DNA of 5,998 bases from Paracoccaceae bacterium. Lineage in GTDB: Bacteria; Pseudomonadota; Alphaproteobacteria; Rhodobacterales; Rhodobacteraceae. The stretch lies in NCBI GenBank assembly GCA_026984895.1, contig JALSRF010000510.1, positions 1 through 5,998 of the forward strand, written 5' to 3'. Of the stretch, positions 1 through 5,998 are shown in pieces. Position 1 is the stretch's first letter. The number at the start of each line of letters is the position of its first letter. The notes under the pieces are model-generated. The model had not been told where the DNA came from. It worked only from the letters and a program-made list of their open reading frames with translations, and searched no databases. Position numbers and translations under genes: made by a program.

Positions 1-447
1 GGCGGCACGCGCGTGCGCCCGACGCTCCTGCGCCAGAGCGGCGCGGTGCCGGGGCCACGGGTGGTTTCGCCCGAGACCTCGCGCCAGGTGGCCGATATCC
101 TGCGCCAGGTGGTGGTGCGCGGCACGGCCAGGCTGGGCAACGTGCCGGGGTATCCCGTGGGCGGCAAGACCGGAACGGCGGACAAGCCGCGCAAGAGCGG
201 CGGCTATTACAATGACAGGGTGATCGCGACCTTTGCCAGCGCCTTTCCGATCAACGATCCGCGGTATGTGCTGATCGTGACCCTGGACGAGCCGGAGGTC
301 CGCGCGCTTGGCGAGATCCGGCGCACCGCGGGCTGGACGGCGGTGCCGGTCGCCGCCGAGATGATCGCCCGCATCGCGCCGCTCCTGGGGCTGCGCCCGA
401 CGATTGAATCCTCGGCGACGGATGGGGTAACACTCACCTCGTACTGA
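1..447 (+). CDS. ftsI: FtsI (PBP3), septal peptidoglycan transpeptidase, C-terminal part only
   Basis: This is the 3' end of a gene that begins before the window; 148 codons are visible, ending at TGA 445-447. The fragment carries the third penicillin-binding-protein active-site motif, KTGT at 166-177 (GGKTGTADKP context), preceded by a GTA-x(n)-PGYPVGGKTGT stretch typical of class B PBPs. The catalytic SxxK and SxN motifs, the transmembrane anchor and the dimerisation domain would lie upstream and cannot be checked. In the family this periplasmic domain cross-links septal peptidoglycan as part of the divisome. The motif alone would also fit another class B PBP such as PBP2, but the position directly upstream of murE in dcw order identifies ftsI. 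About 90 residues follow the KTGT motif, a normal length, and the tail is polar with no extra domain. Nothing suggests truncation at the 3' end. Confidence 0.93.
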   Translation, partial: GGTRVRPTLLRQSGAVPGPRVVSPETSRQVADILRQVVVRGTARLGNVPGYPVGGKTGTADKPRKSGGYYNDRVIATFASAFPINDPRYVLIVTLDEPEVRALGEIRRTAGWTAVPVAAEMIARIAPLLGLRPTIESSATDGVTLTSY

Positions 448-454
448 TCCGGGC

Positions 455-463
455 GAAAGGTGG
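455..463 (+). promoter_or_regulatory. Shine-Dalgarno region of murE
   Basis: GAAAGGTGG lies in the 21-nt gap between ftsI and murE. Its AAGG core (457-460) is 8 nt before ATG 469, a good spacing. The upstream in-frame GTG at 460 lies inside this element and would have no ribosome binding site of its own, so the site favours ATG 469 as the murE start. Confidence 0.6.
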
Positions 464-468
464 ATGCG

Positions 469-1959
469 ATGGCAGATCCGGCAAGGACGAAATCGCTGGC
501 AGCGCTCGGCCTGACCGCGAAGGACGGCCGCGAGGCGCAGATCAGCGGCCTGGCCCTGGACAGCCGCAAGGTCAGACCGGGCAACCTGTTCGCCGCGCTT
601 CCCGGCAGCCGGGTCCATGGCGGCGCGTTCATCCGCTTTGCCCTGCGCATGGGGGCGGCGGCGATCCTGACCGACCGCGAGGGCGCGCGCATTGCACAAC
701 GCGAACTGGCCGCATCCGACGCGGCGCTGGTTCTGGCCGAGGACGCGGCGCAGGCGCTGGCTTTCGCCGCCGCGCTCTGGTTCGAGGTCCAGCCCGAAAC
801 CGTGGCCGCCGTCACCGGCACCAACGGCAAGACCTCGGTGGCCAGTTTCCTGCGCCAGATCTGGACCGGGCTGGGGCTGGAGGCGATCAGTCTGGGCACC
901 ACCGGCATCCGCGGCGCCTTCGAGGCCCCGCTTGCCCATACCACGCCCGATGCCATCACGCTGCACCGCCTCCTGGCCGAGGCAGCGCGCGCCGGGGTCG
1001 GCCATGCGGCGATGGAAGCCTCGTCCCACGGCCTGGTGCAGCGCCGCCTTGACGGGGTGCGCCTGGCGGCGGCCGGCTTTACCAGCTTTTCGCAGGATCA
1101 CCTGGACTACCACGCCGATTTCGACGCCTATTTCGCCGCCAAGGAGGCGCTTTTTTCCCGTGTGCTGCCCGCCGACGCTCCGGTGGTTGCCAATATCGAC
1201 GATCTGCGCGGCGCCCAGGTCGCCGAAAAGGCGCGCGCGCGCGGCCAGCCGGTGATCGCGGTGGGGCGCGCTGCGGGGGCCGATCTGCGCATCCTGGGCC
1301 AGCGCTTCGATGCCGGGGGGCAGGATTTCCGGTTCGAGTGGCGCGGGCGGGTCGAGCTTGCCCGTCTCGGGCTGATCGGCGGCTTCCAGGCCGAGAACGT
1401 GGCCGTCGCTGCCGGGCTGGCGATTGCCTGCGGCGCCGAACCGGGGCAGGTTTTCGCCCGGTTCCCGGGGCTGAAGACCGTGCGCGGGCGCATGCAGCTG
1501 GCGGCGACGCGCGACAGCGGGGCTGCGATCTTCGTGGATTATGCCCATACGCCGGGCGCGCTGGAAACCGCGCTTGCGGCGCTGCGCCCGCATGTGATGG
1601 GGCGGCTGATCGCGGTGATCGGGGCGGGCGGCGACCGCGACCGGGGCAAGCGGGCGCTGATGGGCCGGGCGGCGGCGCGCGGGGCGGATGTGGTGTTTGT
1701 CACCGACGACAACCCGCGCAGCGAAGACCCGGCCGCCATCCGTGCCATGGTGATGGAAGGCTGCCCCGAGGCGACGGAAATCGCGGACCGGGCCGAGGCG
1801 ATCCTGCGCGCGGTGGATGCGCTGCAGCCGGGCGATGCGCTGCTGATCGCGGGCAAGGGGCACGAAAGCGGGCAGATCGTGGGCGACGACGTGTTCCCCT
1901 TCGACGATGCCGAACAGGCCAGCGTGGCGGTGGCGGCGCTTGACGGGCACGCGCCTTGA
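469..1959 (+). CDS. murE: MurE, UDP-MurNAc-L-alanyl-D-glutamate:meso-diaminopimelate ligase
   Basis: MurE is the cytoplasmic ATP-dependent ligase that adds the third stem-peptide residue. The 496-residue product matches the usual length (E. coli about 495). The N-terminal UDP-MurNAc-binding domain contains LDSRKVRPGNLFAALPG. The central ATPase domain has the P-loop TGTNGKTS (residues 116-123, nt 814-837), then HTTPD, EASSHGLVQ, and HLDYH followed by AAKEALF. Lys225 (nt 1141-1143) aligns with the carbamylated lysine of the family (K224 in E. coli). The C-terminal domain has VDYAHTPGALE, GAGGDRDRGKR and the DNPR motif (residues 414-417, nt 1708-1719), which in characterised enzymes marks meso-DAP rather than L-Lys specificity, then GKGHE. 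I chose ATG 469 over GTG 460 because of the Shine-Dalgarno spacing; GTG 460 would add only three residues. It follows ftsI by 21 nt and overlaps murF by 4 nt. All key residues are present. Confidence 0.97.
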   Translation: MADPARTKSLAALGLTAKDGREAQISGLALDSRKVRPGNLFAALPGSRVHGGAFIRFALRMGAAAILTDREGARIAQRELAASDAALVLAEDAAQALAFAAALWFEVQPETVAAVTGTNGKTSVASFLRQIWTGLGLEAISLGTTGIRGAFEAPLAHTTPDAITLHRLLAEAARAGVGHAAMEASSHGLVQRRLDGVRLAAAGFTSFSQDHLDYHADFDAYFAAKEALFSRVLPADAPVVANIDDLRGAQVAEKARARGQPVIAVGRAAGADLRILGQRFDAGGQDFRFEWRGRVELARLGLIGGFQAENVAVAAGLAIACGAEPGQVFARFPGLKTVRGRMQLAATRDSGAAIFVDYAHTPGALETALAALRPHVMGRLIAVIGAGGDRDRGKRALMGRAAARGADVVFVTDDNPRSEDPAAIRAMVMEGCPEATEIADRAEAILRAVDALQPGDALLIAGKGHESGQIVGDDVFPFDDAEQASVAVAALDGHAP

Positions 1960-3404
1960 GCGCGCTGTGGACAGCGCACCGGATCGCGGCCGCAACCGGC
2001 GGCAGGGCGATCGGCGACTGGCGGGCAGAGGGCGTGTCCATCGACACCCGCAGCCTGCGCCCGGGCGATCTGTTCGTGGCCCTGACCGACCGTCGCGACG
2101 GTCACGACTTCGTCGCCGAGGCCCTGTCGAAAGGGGCGGCGGGGGCGCTGGTATCGCGCCATCCGCAGGGAGTCGGACGCGACGCGCCGCTGGTTTTCGT
2201 TGACGACGTGCTGGCCGGGCTTGGCGCGCTCGGGCGCGACGCGCGCGCGCGCACCGGCGCGCGGGTGGTGGCGGTTACCGGCTCGGTCGGGAAGACATCG
2301 ACCAAGGACATGCTGGGGCTGCTGCTGTCGGGGCAGGGCCGGGTGCACGCGGCCGAGGGAAGCTTCAACAACCATTGGGGCGTGCCGCTGACGCTTGCGC
2401 GCCTGCCGGCGGATGCGGATTTCGCCATCGTCGAGATCGGCATGAACCATCCGGGCGAAATCGCGCCCCTTGCGCGGCTGGCCCGCCCGCATGTGGGCCT
2501 GATCACCACTGTCGCGGCGGCGCATCTGCACGCCTTCGACGGCCTGCGGGCGATTGCCGGCGAAAAGGCGGCGCTCTTCGCGGGGCTGGAGCCGGGCGGG
2601 ACGGCGGTGATCAACGGTGACCTGGAGGTCAGTGCCGTGCTGGAGGCGGCGGCGGCCGCGACCGGGGTCGGGGCGCGGATCACGCGCTTCGGCCGGGGCG
2701 AAGGGTTGGAGTATCGGCTCGAGAGGCTGCGCCTGCGTGCGGGCGCGACCGTGGTCGAGGCGCGCCGGGGCGCGGACGCCTTCCTGTTCAAGCTGGCCAC
2801 GGCCGGCGCCCATTTCGCGATGAATGCGCTCGGGGCCCTGGCGGTGGTCGATGCACTTGGCGCCGATTTCGCCACCGCACTTGGCGATCTTGGCCGCTGG
2901 ACGCCGCCGGCCGGGCGCGGCACGCTCGAAACCGTGGTGCTGGATGCGGTCGAACCCGACAGGCGCGTGACCCTGATCGACGATGCCTACAACGCCAACC
3001 CGGCCTCGCTGGCCGCTGCCCTCGATCTGCTGGCCGCCAGTCCGGCCACCGCCGCTGGCGGACGGCGGGTCGCGATTCTGGGCGACATGCTGGAACTGGG
3101 CGAGGACGCGCGCGCCATGCATCGCGAGATGGCCCGGCACCCGGCGCTGGCGCGCGTGGACGTGGTGCATTGCGTCGGACCGCTGATGCGGGCCTTTCAC
3201 CAGGCCCTGCCCGAGGCCCGGCGCGGAACCTGGCACGAGACCGCCGAGACGCTTGCAGCCCGTGCCCATAGTCTTGTAGACGCCGGGGACACGATCCTGG
3301 TGAAGGGATCGAAGGGCAGCAGGATCAGCCTTGCGGTCGATGCCATCAGAAAGCTGGGCCGATCGCTGGGGCAGGACGGACAACAGGACGGACGAGGAAC
3401 GTAG
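1956..3404 (+). CDS. murF: MurF, UDP-MurNAc-tripeptide:D-alanyl-D-alanine ligase
   Basis: MurF is the cytoplasmic ATP-dependent ligase that completes the UDP-MurNAc-pentapeptide. The product is 482 residues, somewhat longer than E. coli MurF (about 452). Visible motifs in order are SIDTRSLRPGDLFVAL (N-terminal substrate domain), the P-loop TGSVGKTST (residues 108-116, Lys113 at nt 2292-2294), SFNNHWGVP (136-144), EIGMNHPGEI from residue 160, DDAYNANP (342-349), LGDMLELGE (375-383) and VKGSKGSR (449-456). SVGKTST and the NNHWGVP and EIGMN motifs separate MurF from MurE and MurD. The start is TTG 1956, overlapping the murE stop as TTGA. It is the only start codon between the in-frame stop at 1941-1943 and the conserved N-terminus; the next GTG (2034) would delete the first 26 residues, including WTAHRIAAATGG. 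No Shine-Dalgarno precedes it, so translation probably depends on reinitiation after murE. The polar C-terminal tail carries a small internal duplication. Confidence 0.96.
   Translation: MSALWTAHRIAAATGGRAIGDWRAEGVSIDTRSLRPGDLFVALTDRRDGHDFVAEALSKGAAGALVSRHPQGVGRDAPLVFVDDVLAGLGALGRDARARTGARVVAVTGSVGKTSTKDMLGLLLSGQGRVHAAEGSFNNHWGVPLTLARLPADADFAIVEIGMNHPGEIAPLARLARPHVGLITTVAAAHLHAFDGLRAIAGEKAALFAGLEPGGTAVINGDLEVSAVLEAAAAATGVGARITRFGRGEGLEYRLERLRLRAGATVVEARRGADAFLFKLATAGAHFAMNALGALAVVDALGADFATALGDLGRWTPPAGRGTLETVVLDAVEPDRRVTLIDDAYNANPASLAAALDLLAASPATAAGGRRVAILGDMLELGEDARAMHREMARHPALARVDVVHCVGPLMRAFHQALPEARRGTWHETAETLAARAHSLVDAGDTILVKGSKGSRISLAVDAIRKLGRSLGQDGQQDGRGT
3372..3393 (+). repeat. 10-bp direct repeat in the murF 3' end
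   Basis: CAGGACGGAC occurs at 3372-3381 and again at 3384-3393, a 12-nt offset equal to four codons. It produces the duplicated QDG in the MurF tail GQDGQQDGRGT. The second copy runs into the mraY Shine-Dalgarno. It looks like a small in-frame tandem duplication in the poorly constrained tail downstream of the last conserved MurF motif. Confidence 0.7.
3394..3398 (+). promoter_or_regulatory. Shine-Dalgarno of mraY
   Basis: GAGGA lies inside the last codons of murF, 9 nt before the mraY ATG at 3408. It is the clearest ribosome binding site in the window, and it suggests that mraY can recruit ribosomes directly, unlike murF. Confidence 0.7.
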
Positions 3405-3407
3405 CGC

Positions 3408-4493
3408 ATGCTTTACTGGCTGACCGGGCTTTCGGATGGCGGCGACATTTTCAACCTGTTTCGCTACATTACCTTTCGCGCCGGCGGGGCGTTCTTCACC
3501 GCGCTGCTGTTCGGCTTCATCTTCGGGCGTCCGCTGATCAACCTGCTGCGCCGCCGCCAGGGCCGGGGCCAGCCGATCCGCGAGGACGGCCCGCAAAGCC
3601 ATATCCTGGAAAAGGCCGGCACCCCGACCATGGGCGGGGCGCTGATCCTGGGGGCGATCCTGGTTTCGACGCTGCTCTGGGCGCGGGTGGACAACCCCTT
3701 CGTCTGGCTGGTGCTGTTTGTCACCGTCAGCTTCGGGCTGATCGGCTTCAGCGACGACTATCAGAAGGTTTCGCGCAATTCCGCGGCCGGTGTTTCCGGC
3801 AGGCTGCGCTTTGGCGTCGAACTGGTCATTGCCGGCATCGCCGCCTGGTGGGCGGCGGCCTATCACCCGGCCGGGCTGGCCTATCACCTGTCGGTGCCGG
3901 TGCTCAAGGACGTGCTGATCAACCTGGGCATCCTTTTCATCCCCTTCGCCATGATCGTGATCGCCGGCGCGGCCAATGCGGTGAACCTGACTGACGGTCT
4001 GGACGGGCTGGCGATCATGCCCTCGATGATCGCCGCCGGGGCGCTGGGGGTGATCGCCTATGCGGTGGGGCGCATCGACTTTTCCGAATATCTGGGCGTG
4101 CAATACGTGCCCGGCACCGGCGAGTTGCTGGTGTTCGTGGCCGGGCTGATCGGCGGCGGGCTGGGGTTCTTGTGGTACAACGCGCCCCCGGCGGCGGTGT
4201 TCATGGGCGACACCGGCAGCCTGGCGCTGGGCGGCGCGCTGGGGGCGATCGCGGTGGCCACCAAGCACGAGATCGTGCTGGCGATCATCGGCGGGCTGTT
4301 CGTGGTCGAGGCGCTGAGCGTGATCATCCAGGTGCTCTATTACAAGAAGACCGGCAAGCGGGTGTTCCTGATGGCCCCGATCCACCACCATTTCGAACAG
4401 CTCGGCTGGAAAGAGCCGCAGATCGTGATCCGCTTCTGGATCATCTCGCTGATCCTGGCGCTGATCGGGCTGGCGACGCTGAAGGTGCGCTGA
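3408..4493 (+). CDS. mraY: MraY, phospho-MurNAc-pentapeptide transferase (lipid I synthase)
   Basis: MraY is an inner-membrane enzyme that transfers phospho-MurNAc-pentapeptide from UDP to undecaprenyl phosphate, making lipid I, with Mg2+. The 361-residue product matches the family (E. coli 360). About ten hydrophobic segments are visible, near residues 22-40, 75-92, 97-114, 134-152, 168-189, 199-221, 238-256, 263-284, 288-311 and 339-358. Signature motifs are KAGTPTMGG (69-77), FSDDYQKV with the Asp pair D116/D117, NLTDGLDGLA (193-202), FMGDTGSLALG with D268 (the expected Mg2+-binding Asp) and MAPIHHHFE with the His triplet 326-328. The N-terminus MLYWLTGLSDGGDIFNLFRYITFRAG is of the kind I recall from Rhodobacterales. 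It starts at ATG 3408, 3 nt after the murF stop, with a good Shine-Dalgarno. The His triplet and Asp pattern distinguish it from the related WecA family. No oddities are visible. Confidence 0.98.
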   Translation: MLYWLTGLSDGGDIFNLFRYITFRAGGAFFTALLFGFIFGRPLINLLRRRQGRGQPIREDGPQSHILEKAGTPTMGGALILGAILVSTLLWARVDNPFVWLVLFVTVSFGLIGFSDDYQKVSRNSAAGVSGRLRFGVELVIAGIAAWWAAAYHPAGLAYHLSVPVLKDVLINLGILFIPFAMIVIAGAANAVNLTDGLDGLAIMPSMIAAGALGVIAYAVGRIDFSEYLGVQYVPGTGELLVFVAGLIGGGLGFLWYNAPPAAVFMGDTGSLALGGALGAIAVATKHEIVLAIIGGLFVVEALSVIIQVLYYKKTGKRVFLMAPIHHHFEQLGWKEPQIVIRFWIISLILALIGLATLKVR

Positions 4494-4497
4494 GGCC

Positions 4498-5907
4498 ATG
4501 ATCGTGGTCTCCGAATACCGGGACCGGCCGGTAACGGTGCTGGGGCTGGGGCGCAGCGGGCTGAGCGCGGCGCGCGCGCTTGCGGCCGGCGGGGCCCGGG
4601 TGTCGTGCTGGGACGATCGCCCGGCGGCGCGCGAGGTCGGGGCCCGGGAGGGCCTGGAGATCGCCGATCCCGCGCGCCCCGGCGCCCTGGAGGGCCACGC
4701 CGCGCTGATCCTGTCGCCGGGCATCGCCCATCTCTATCCGGCGCCGCACCCGGCGGTGCGTGCCGCCTGGGCGGCCGGCGTGCCGGTGGACAACGACATC
4801 GGCCTGTTCTTTCGCGCCCTCTCCTCGGGGCGCTGGGCGGGGTTCGACTGCCCGCCGCGGGTGGTGGCGGTGACCGGCTCGAACGGGAAATCCACGACCG
4901 CGGCGCTGATCCACCACGCGCTGCGCGAAGCCGGGCGGCCCAGCCAGCTGGCCGGCAACATCGGGCGCGCCGTGCTCGAGATGGCGCCCCCGGGCGACGG
5001 CGAGGTGATCGTGCTGGAGCTGTCCAGCTACCAGTGCGAACTGGCGCGCGCGCTGACCCCGGACATCGGCGTGTTCACCAACCTGAGCGACGATCACCTC
5101 GAACGCCACGGCGGGCGCGGCGGTTACTTTGCCGCCAAGCGGCGCCTGTTCGCCGAGGGCGGCCCCGACCGCTCGGTCATCGGCGTTGACGAGGACGAAG
5201 GCCGGTTTCTGGCGGCGCAGATCGCCCAGGGCGCGTCCGACGATCAGCTGATCCGCATATCCTCCGGGCACAAGCTGACCGGCCCGGGATGGGGGGTGTC
5301 CGCGCGCAAGGGGTTCCTGTCGGAAACCCGGAAGGGACGCCAGGTGGCCTCGATCGACCTGCGCGCGATCCCCGCGCTGCCGGGCGCGCACAACCACCAG
5401 AACGCCTGCGCCGCCTATGGCGCGCTGCGTGCGCTCGGTCTTGCGCCGCGGGTGATCGAACGGGCGTTTTCGGGCTTTGCCGGGCTGGCGCACCGCAGCC
5501 GGATCGTGGGCGAGAAGGACGCGGTGACCTTTGTCAACGATTCCAAGGCCACCAATGCCGCCGCGGCAGCCCGCGCGCTGACGAGCTTTGCGGGCATTCG
5601 CTGGATCGCCGGCGGGCGGGGCAAGGACGGCGGGCTGGACGAACTGCTGCGCGCGTGCGGGGCGGTGCGCAAGGCCTACCTGATCGGGGAAAACGCGGCC
5701 ACCCTTGGCGCGGCGCTGAGCGCGGCCGGGGTGCAGACCGAGCAATGCGGCACGCTGGAGCGCGCGGTGGCGGCGGCCGCGCGCGAGGCCGAGCCTGGCG
5801 ACACCGTGCTGCTGGCCCCGGCGGCGGCAAGCTTCGACCAGTTTCGCGATTTCGAAGAGCGGGGCGCGCTGTTCGAGACGCTGGTGCGCGCGCATCTGAC
5901 CGGCTGA
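4498..5907 (+). CDS. murD: MurD, UDP-MurNAc-L-alanine:D-glutamate ligase
   Basis: MurD is the cytoplasmic ATP-dependent ligase that adds D-glutamate, the second stem-peptide residue. The product is 469 residues (E. coli 438). The N-terminal Rossmann-like UDP-binding domain has VLGLGRSG (residues 14-21) and LSPG (72-75). The central domain has the P-loop TGSNGKST (126-133), ELSSYQ (174-179), NLSDDHLERHG (195-205) and AAKRRLF, whose Lys214 matches the carbamylated lysine of the family (K198 in E. coli). The C-terminal domain has HNHQNACAA (298-306), His332-Arg333, NDSKATN (347-353), GGRGKDGG and LLAPAAASFDQF (438-449). The start used is ATG 4498, 4 nt after the mraY stop. TGAGG (4491-4495) is only 2 nt before that ATG but 8 nt before an in-frame GTG at 4504, so a start two codons later is possible. 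I prefer ATG because the N-terminus then resembles Rhodobacterales MurD as I remember it. All key residues are present. Confidence 0.97.
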   Translation: MIVVSEYRDRPVTVLGLGRSGLSAARALAAGGARVSCWDDRPAAREVGAREGLEIADPARPGALEGHAALILSPGIAHLYPAPHPAVRAAWAAGVPVDNDIGLFFRALSSGRWAGFDCPPRVVAVTGSNGKSTTAALIHHALREAGRPSQLAGNIGRAVLEMAPPGDGEVIVLELSSYQCELARALTPDIGVFTNLSDDHLERHGGRGGYFAAKRRLFAEGGPDRSVIGVDEDEGRFLAAQIAQGASDDQLIRISSGHKLTGPGWGVSARKGFLSETRKGRQVASIDLRAIPALPGAHNHQNACAAYGALRALGLAPRVIERAFSGFAGLAHRSRIVGEKDAVTFVNDSKATNAAAAARALTSFAGIRWIAGGRGKDGGLDELLRACGAVRKAYLIGENAATLGAALSAAGVQTEQCGTLERAVAAAAREAEPGDTVLLAPAAASFDQFRDFEERGALFETLVRAHLTG

Positions 5908-5998
5908 TGCCGCCCCGCCGCCTGCCGTCTCTGCCCCTGCCGCCTCCACCGCCTCCGCCTCCACCGCCGCCGCTCCCGCCCCTGCCGCCGCCGGCCCC
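5907..5998 (+). CDS. Possible start of a proline-rich protein, cut by the window edge
   Basis: An ATG at 5907-5909 overlaps the murD stop (TGATG) and stays open for 30 codons to the window end. The peptide starts MPPRRLPSLPL, followed by eleven consecutive prolines (5940-5972), then LPPLPPPA. I recognise no family. For: stop/start overlap as elsewhere in the operon, and it is the only plus-strand frame here with a start codon. Against: the sequence is low in complexity, all three plus-strand frames are open, and the proline codons include CCT and CCA, which are uncommon in a genome this GC-rich. A frame offset by one (from 5900) would give an Ala/Pro/Ser/Thr-rich linker-like peptide but has no start codon. 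In Rhodobacterales ftsW or a small hypothetical gene often follows murD, so this could be a short proline-rich protein, an unusual cytosolic N-terminal extension, or non-coding spacer. A run of eleven prolines would be expected to need EF-P for efficient translation. Confidence 0.3.
   Translation, partial: MPPRRLPSLPLPPPPPPPPPPPLPPLPPPA
5933..5992 (+). repeat. C-rich tract with 15-nt periodicity after murD
   Basis: GCCCCTGCCGCC occurs at 5933-5944 and again at 5978-5989, 45 nt apart (3 x 15). Between them two 15-nt units match at 14 of 15 positions: CCGCCTCCACCGCCT at 5940-5954 and CCGCCTCCACCGCCG at 5955-5969. Over 5908-5998 I count 58 C, 20 G, 11 T and 2 A by hand, a strong C-over-G bias on the coding strand that the genes upstream do not share. 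It looks like expansion of a short repeat unit and continues to the window edge. Confidence 0.65.

Noticed and set aside
207..959. Antisense open frame of 250 codons opposite ftsI and murE
   Set aside because: It is Ala/Ser/Arg-rich with no domain, and crosses the ftsI-murE junction opposite two real genes.
1137..1156. Terminator-like CGCC-AAGGA-GGCG stem followed by a T6 run inside murE
   Set aside because: The stem is only 4 bp and the sequence encodes the conserved carbamyl-lysine segment AAKEALF. A terminator in the middle of an essential gene is not supported. The T6C3 run could in principle slip, but no shifted product makes sense.
1940..1945. TTGACG resembling a -35 promoter box before murF
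   Set aside because: No -10-like element follows at suitable spacing, and the site lies inside murE coding sequence.
2239..2254. Alternating purine-pyrimidine CG run in murF (Z-DNA-like); a similar run at 1231-1243 in murE
   Set aside because: Both are explained by consecutive Ala and Arg codons (GCG, CGC) in a GC-rich genome and lie in variable parts of the proteins.
1539..4724. Antisense open frame of 1061 codons across murE, murF, mraY and murD
   Set aside because: It lies opposite four well-identified genes, is dominated by Arg, Gln, His, Gly, Pro and Asp without any recognisable domain, and is what codon bias in a GC-rich genome produces on the opposite strand.
4441..5964. Antisense open frame of 507 codons opposite murD
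   Set aside because: It has low-complexity Ala/Arg/Gly/Gln composition, no recognisable motif, and starts inside the simple repeat tract. It is a shadow of murD.
5908..5998. G-quadruplex on the minus strand of the C-rich tract
   Set aside because: There are five runs of three or more G on the minus strand, but the loops between them (about 12, 1, 37 and 17 nt) do not meet the usual short-loop pattern. Only weaker two-tetrad structures are possible.

Overview
The window is a tightly packed, single-strand (+) piece of a dcw (division and cell wall) cluster: the 3' end of ftsI, then complete murE, murF, mraY and murD, all intact. This is the canonical order ftsI-murE-murF-mraY-murD seen in many Gram-negative bacteria. 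The very high G+C content (about 70% by eye), the meso-diaminopimelate-type MurE, and the wording of the MraY and MurD N-termini point to an alphaproteobacterium, most likely of the Rhodobacterales. That placement rests on recalled family features, not on a database search.

Layout: the ftsI C-terminus ends at 447; murE runs 469-1959 after a 21-nt gap; murF runs 1956-3404 and overlaps murE by 4 nt with a TTG start; mraY runs 3408-4493 after 3 nt; murD runs 4498-5907 after 4 nt. From 5907 to the window edge there is a C-rich, 15-nt-periodic stretch. Its only startable plus-strand frame begins at an ATG overlapping the murD stop (TGATG) and encodes an almost pure proline/leucine peptide. No gap exceeds 21 nt, and I see no promoter, terminator, RNA gene, mobile element or CRISPR array.

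The genes work as one pathway. In the cytoplasm MurD adds D-Glu to UDP-MurNAc-L-Ala, MurE adds meso-DAP, and MurF adds D-Ala-D-Ala. MraY moves the finished phospho-MurNAc-pentapeptide onto undecaprenyl phosphate at the inner membrane. FtsI cross-links the product at the division septum. Overlaps and very short gaps suggest one polycistronic mRNA with translational coupling.

Most of the window is ordinary. The part most worth a second look is the terminal polyproline/C-rich tract at 5907-5998. I found no evidence of an undescribed system in the rest.
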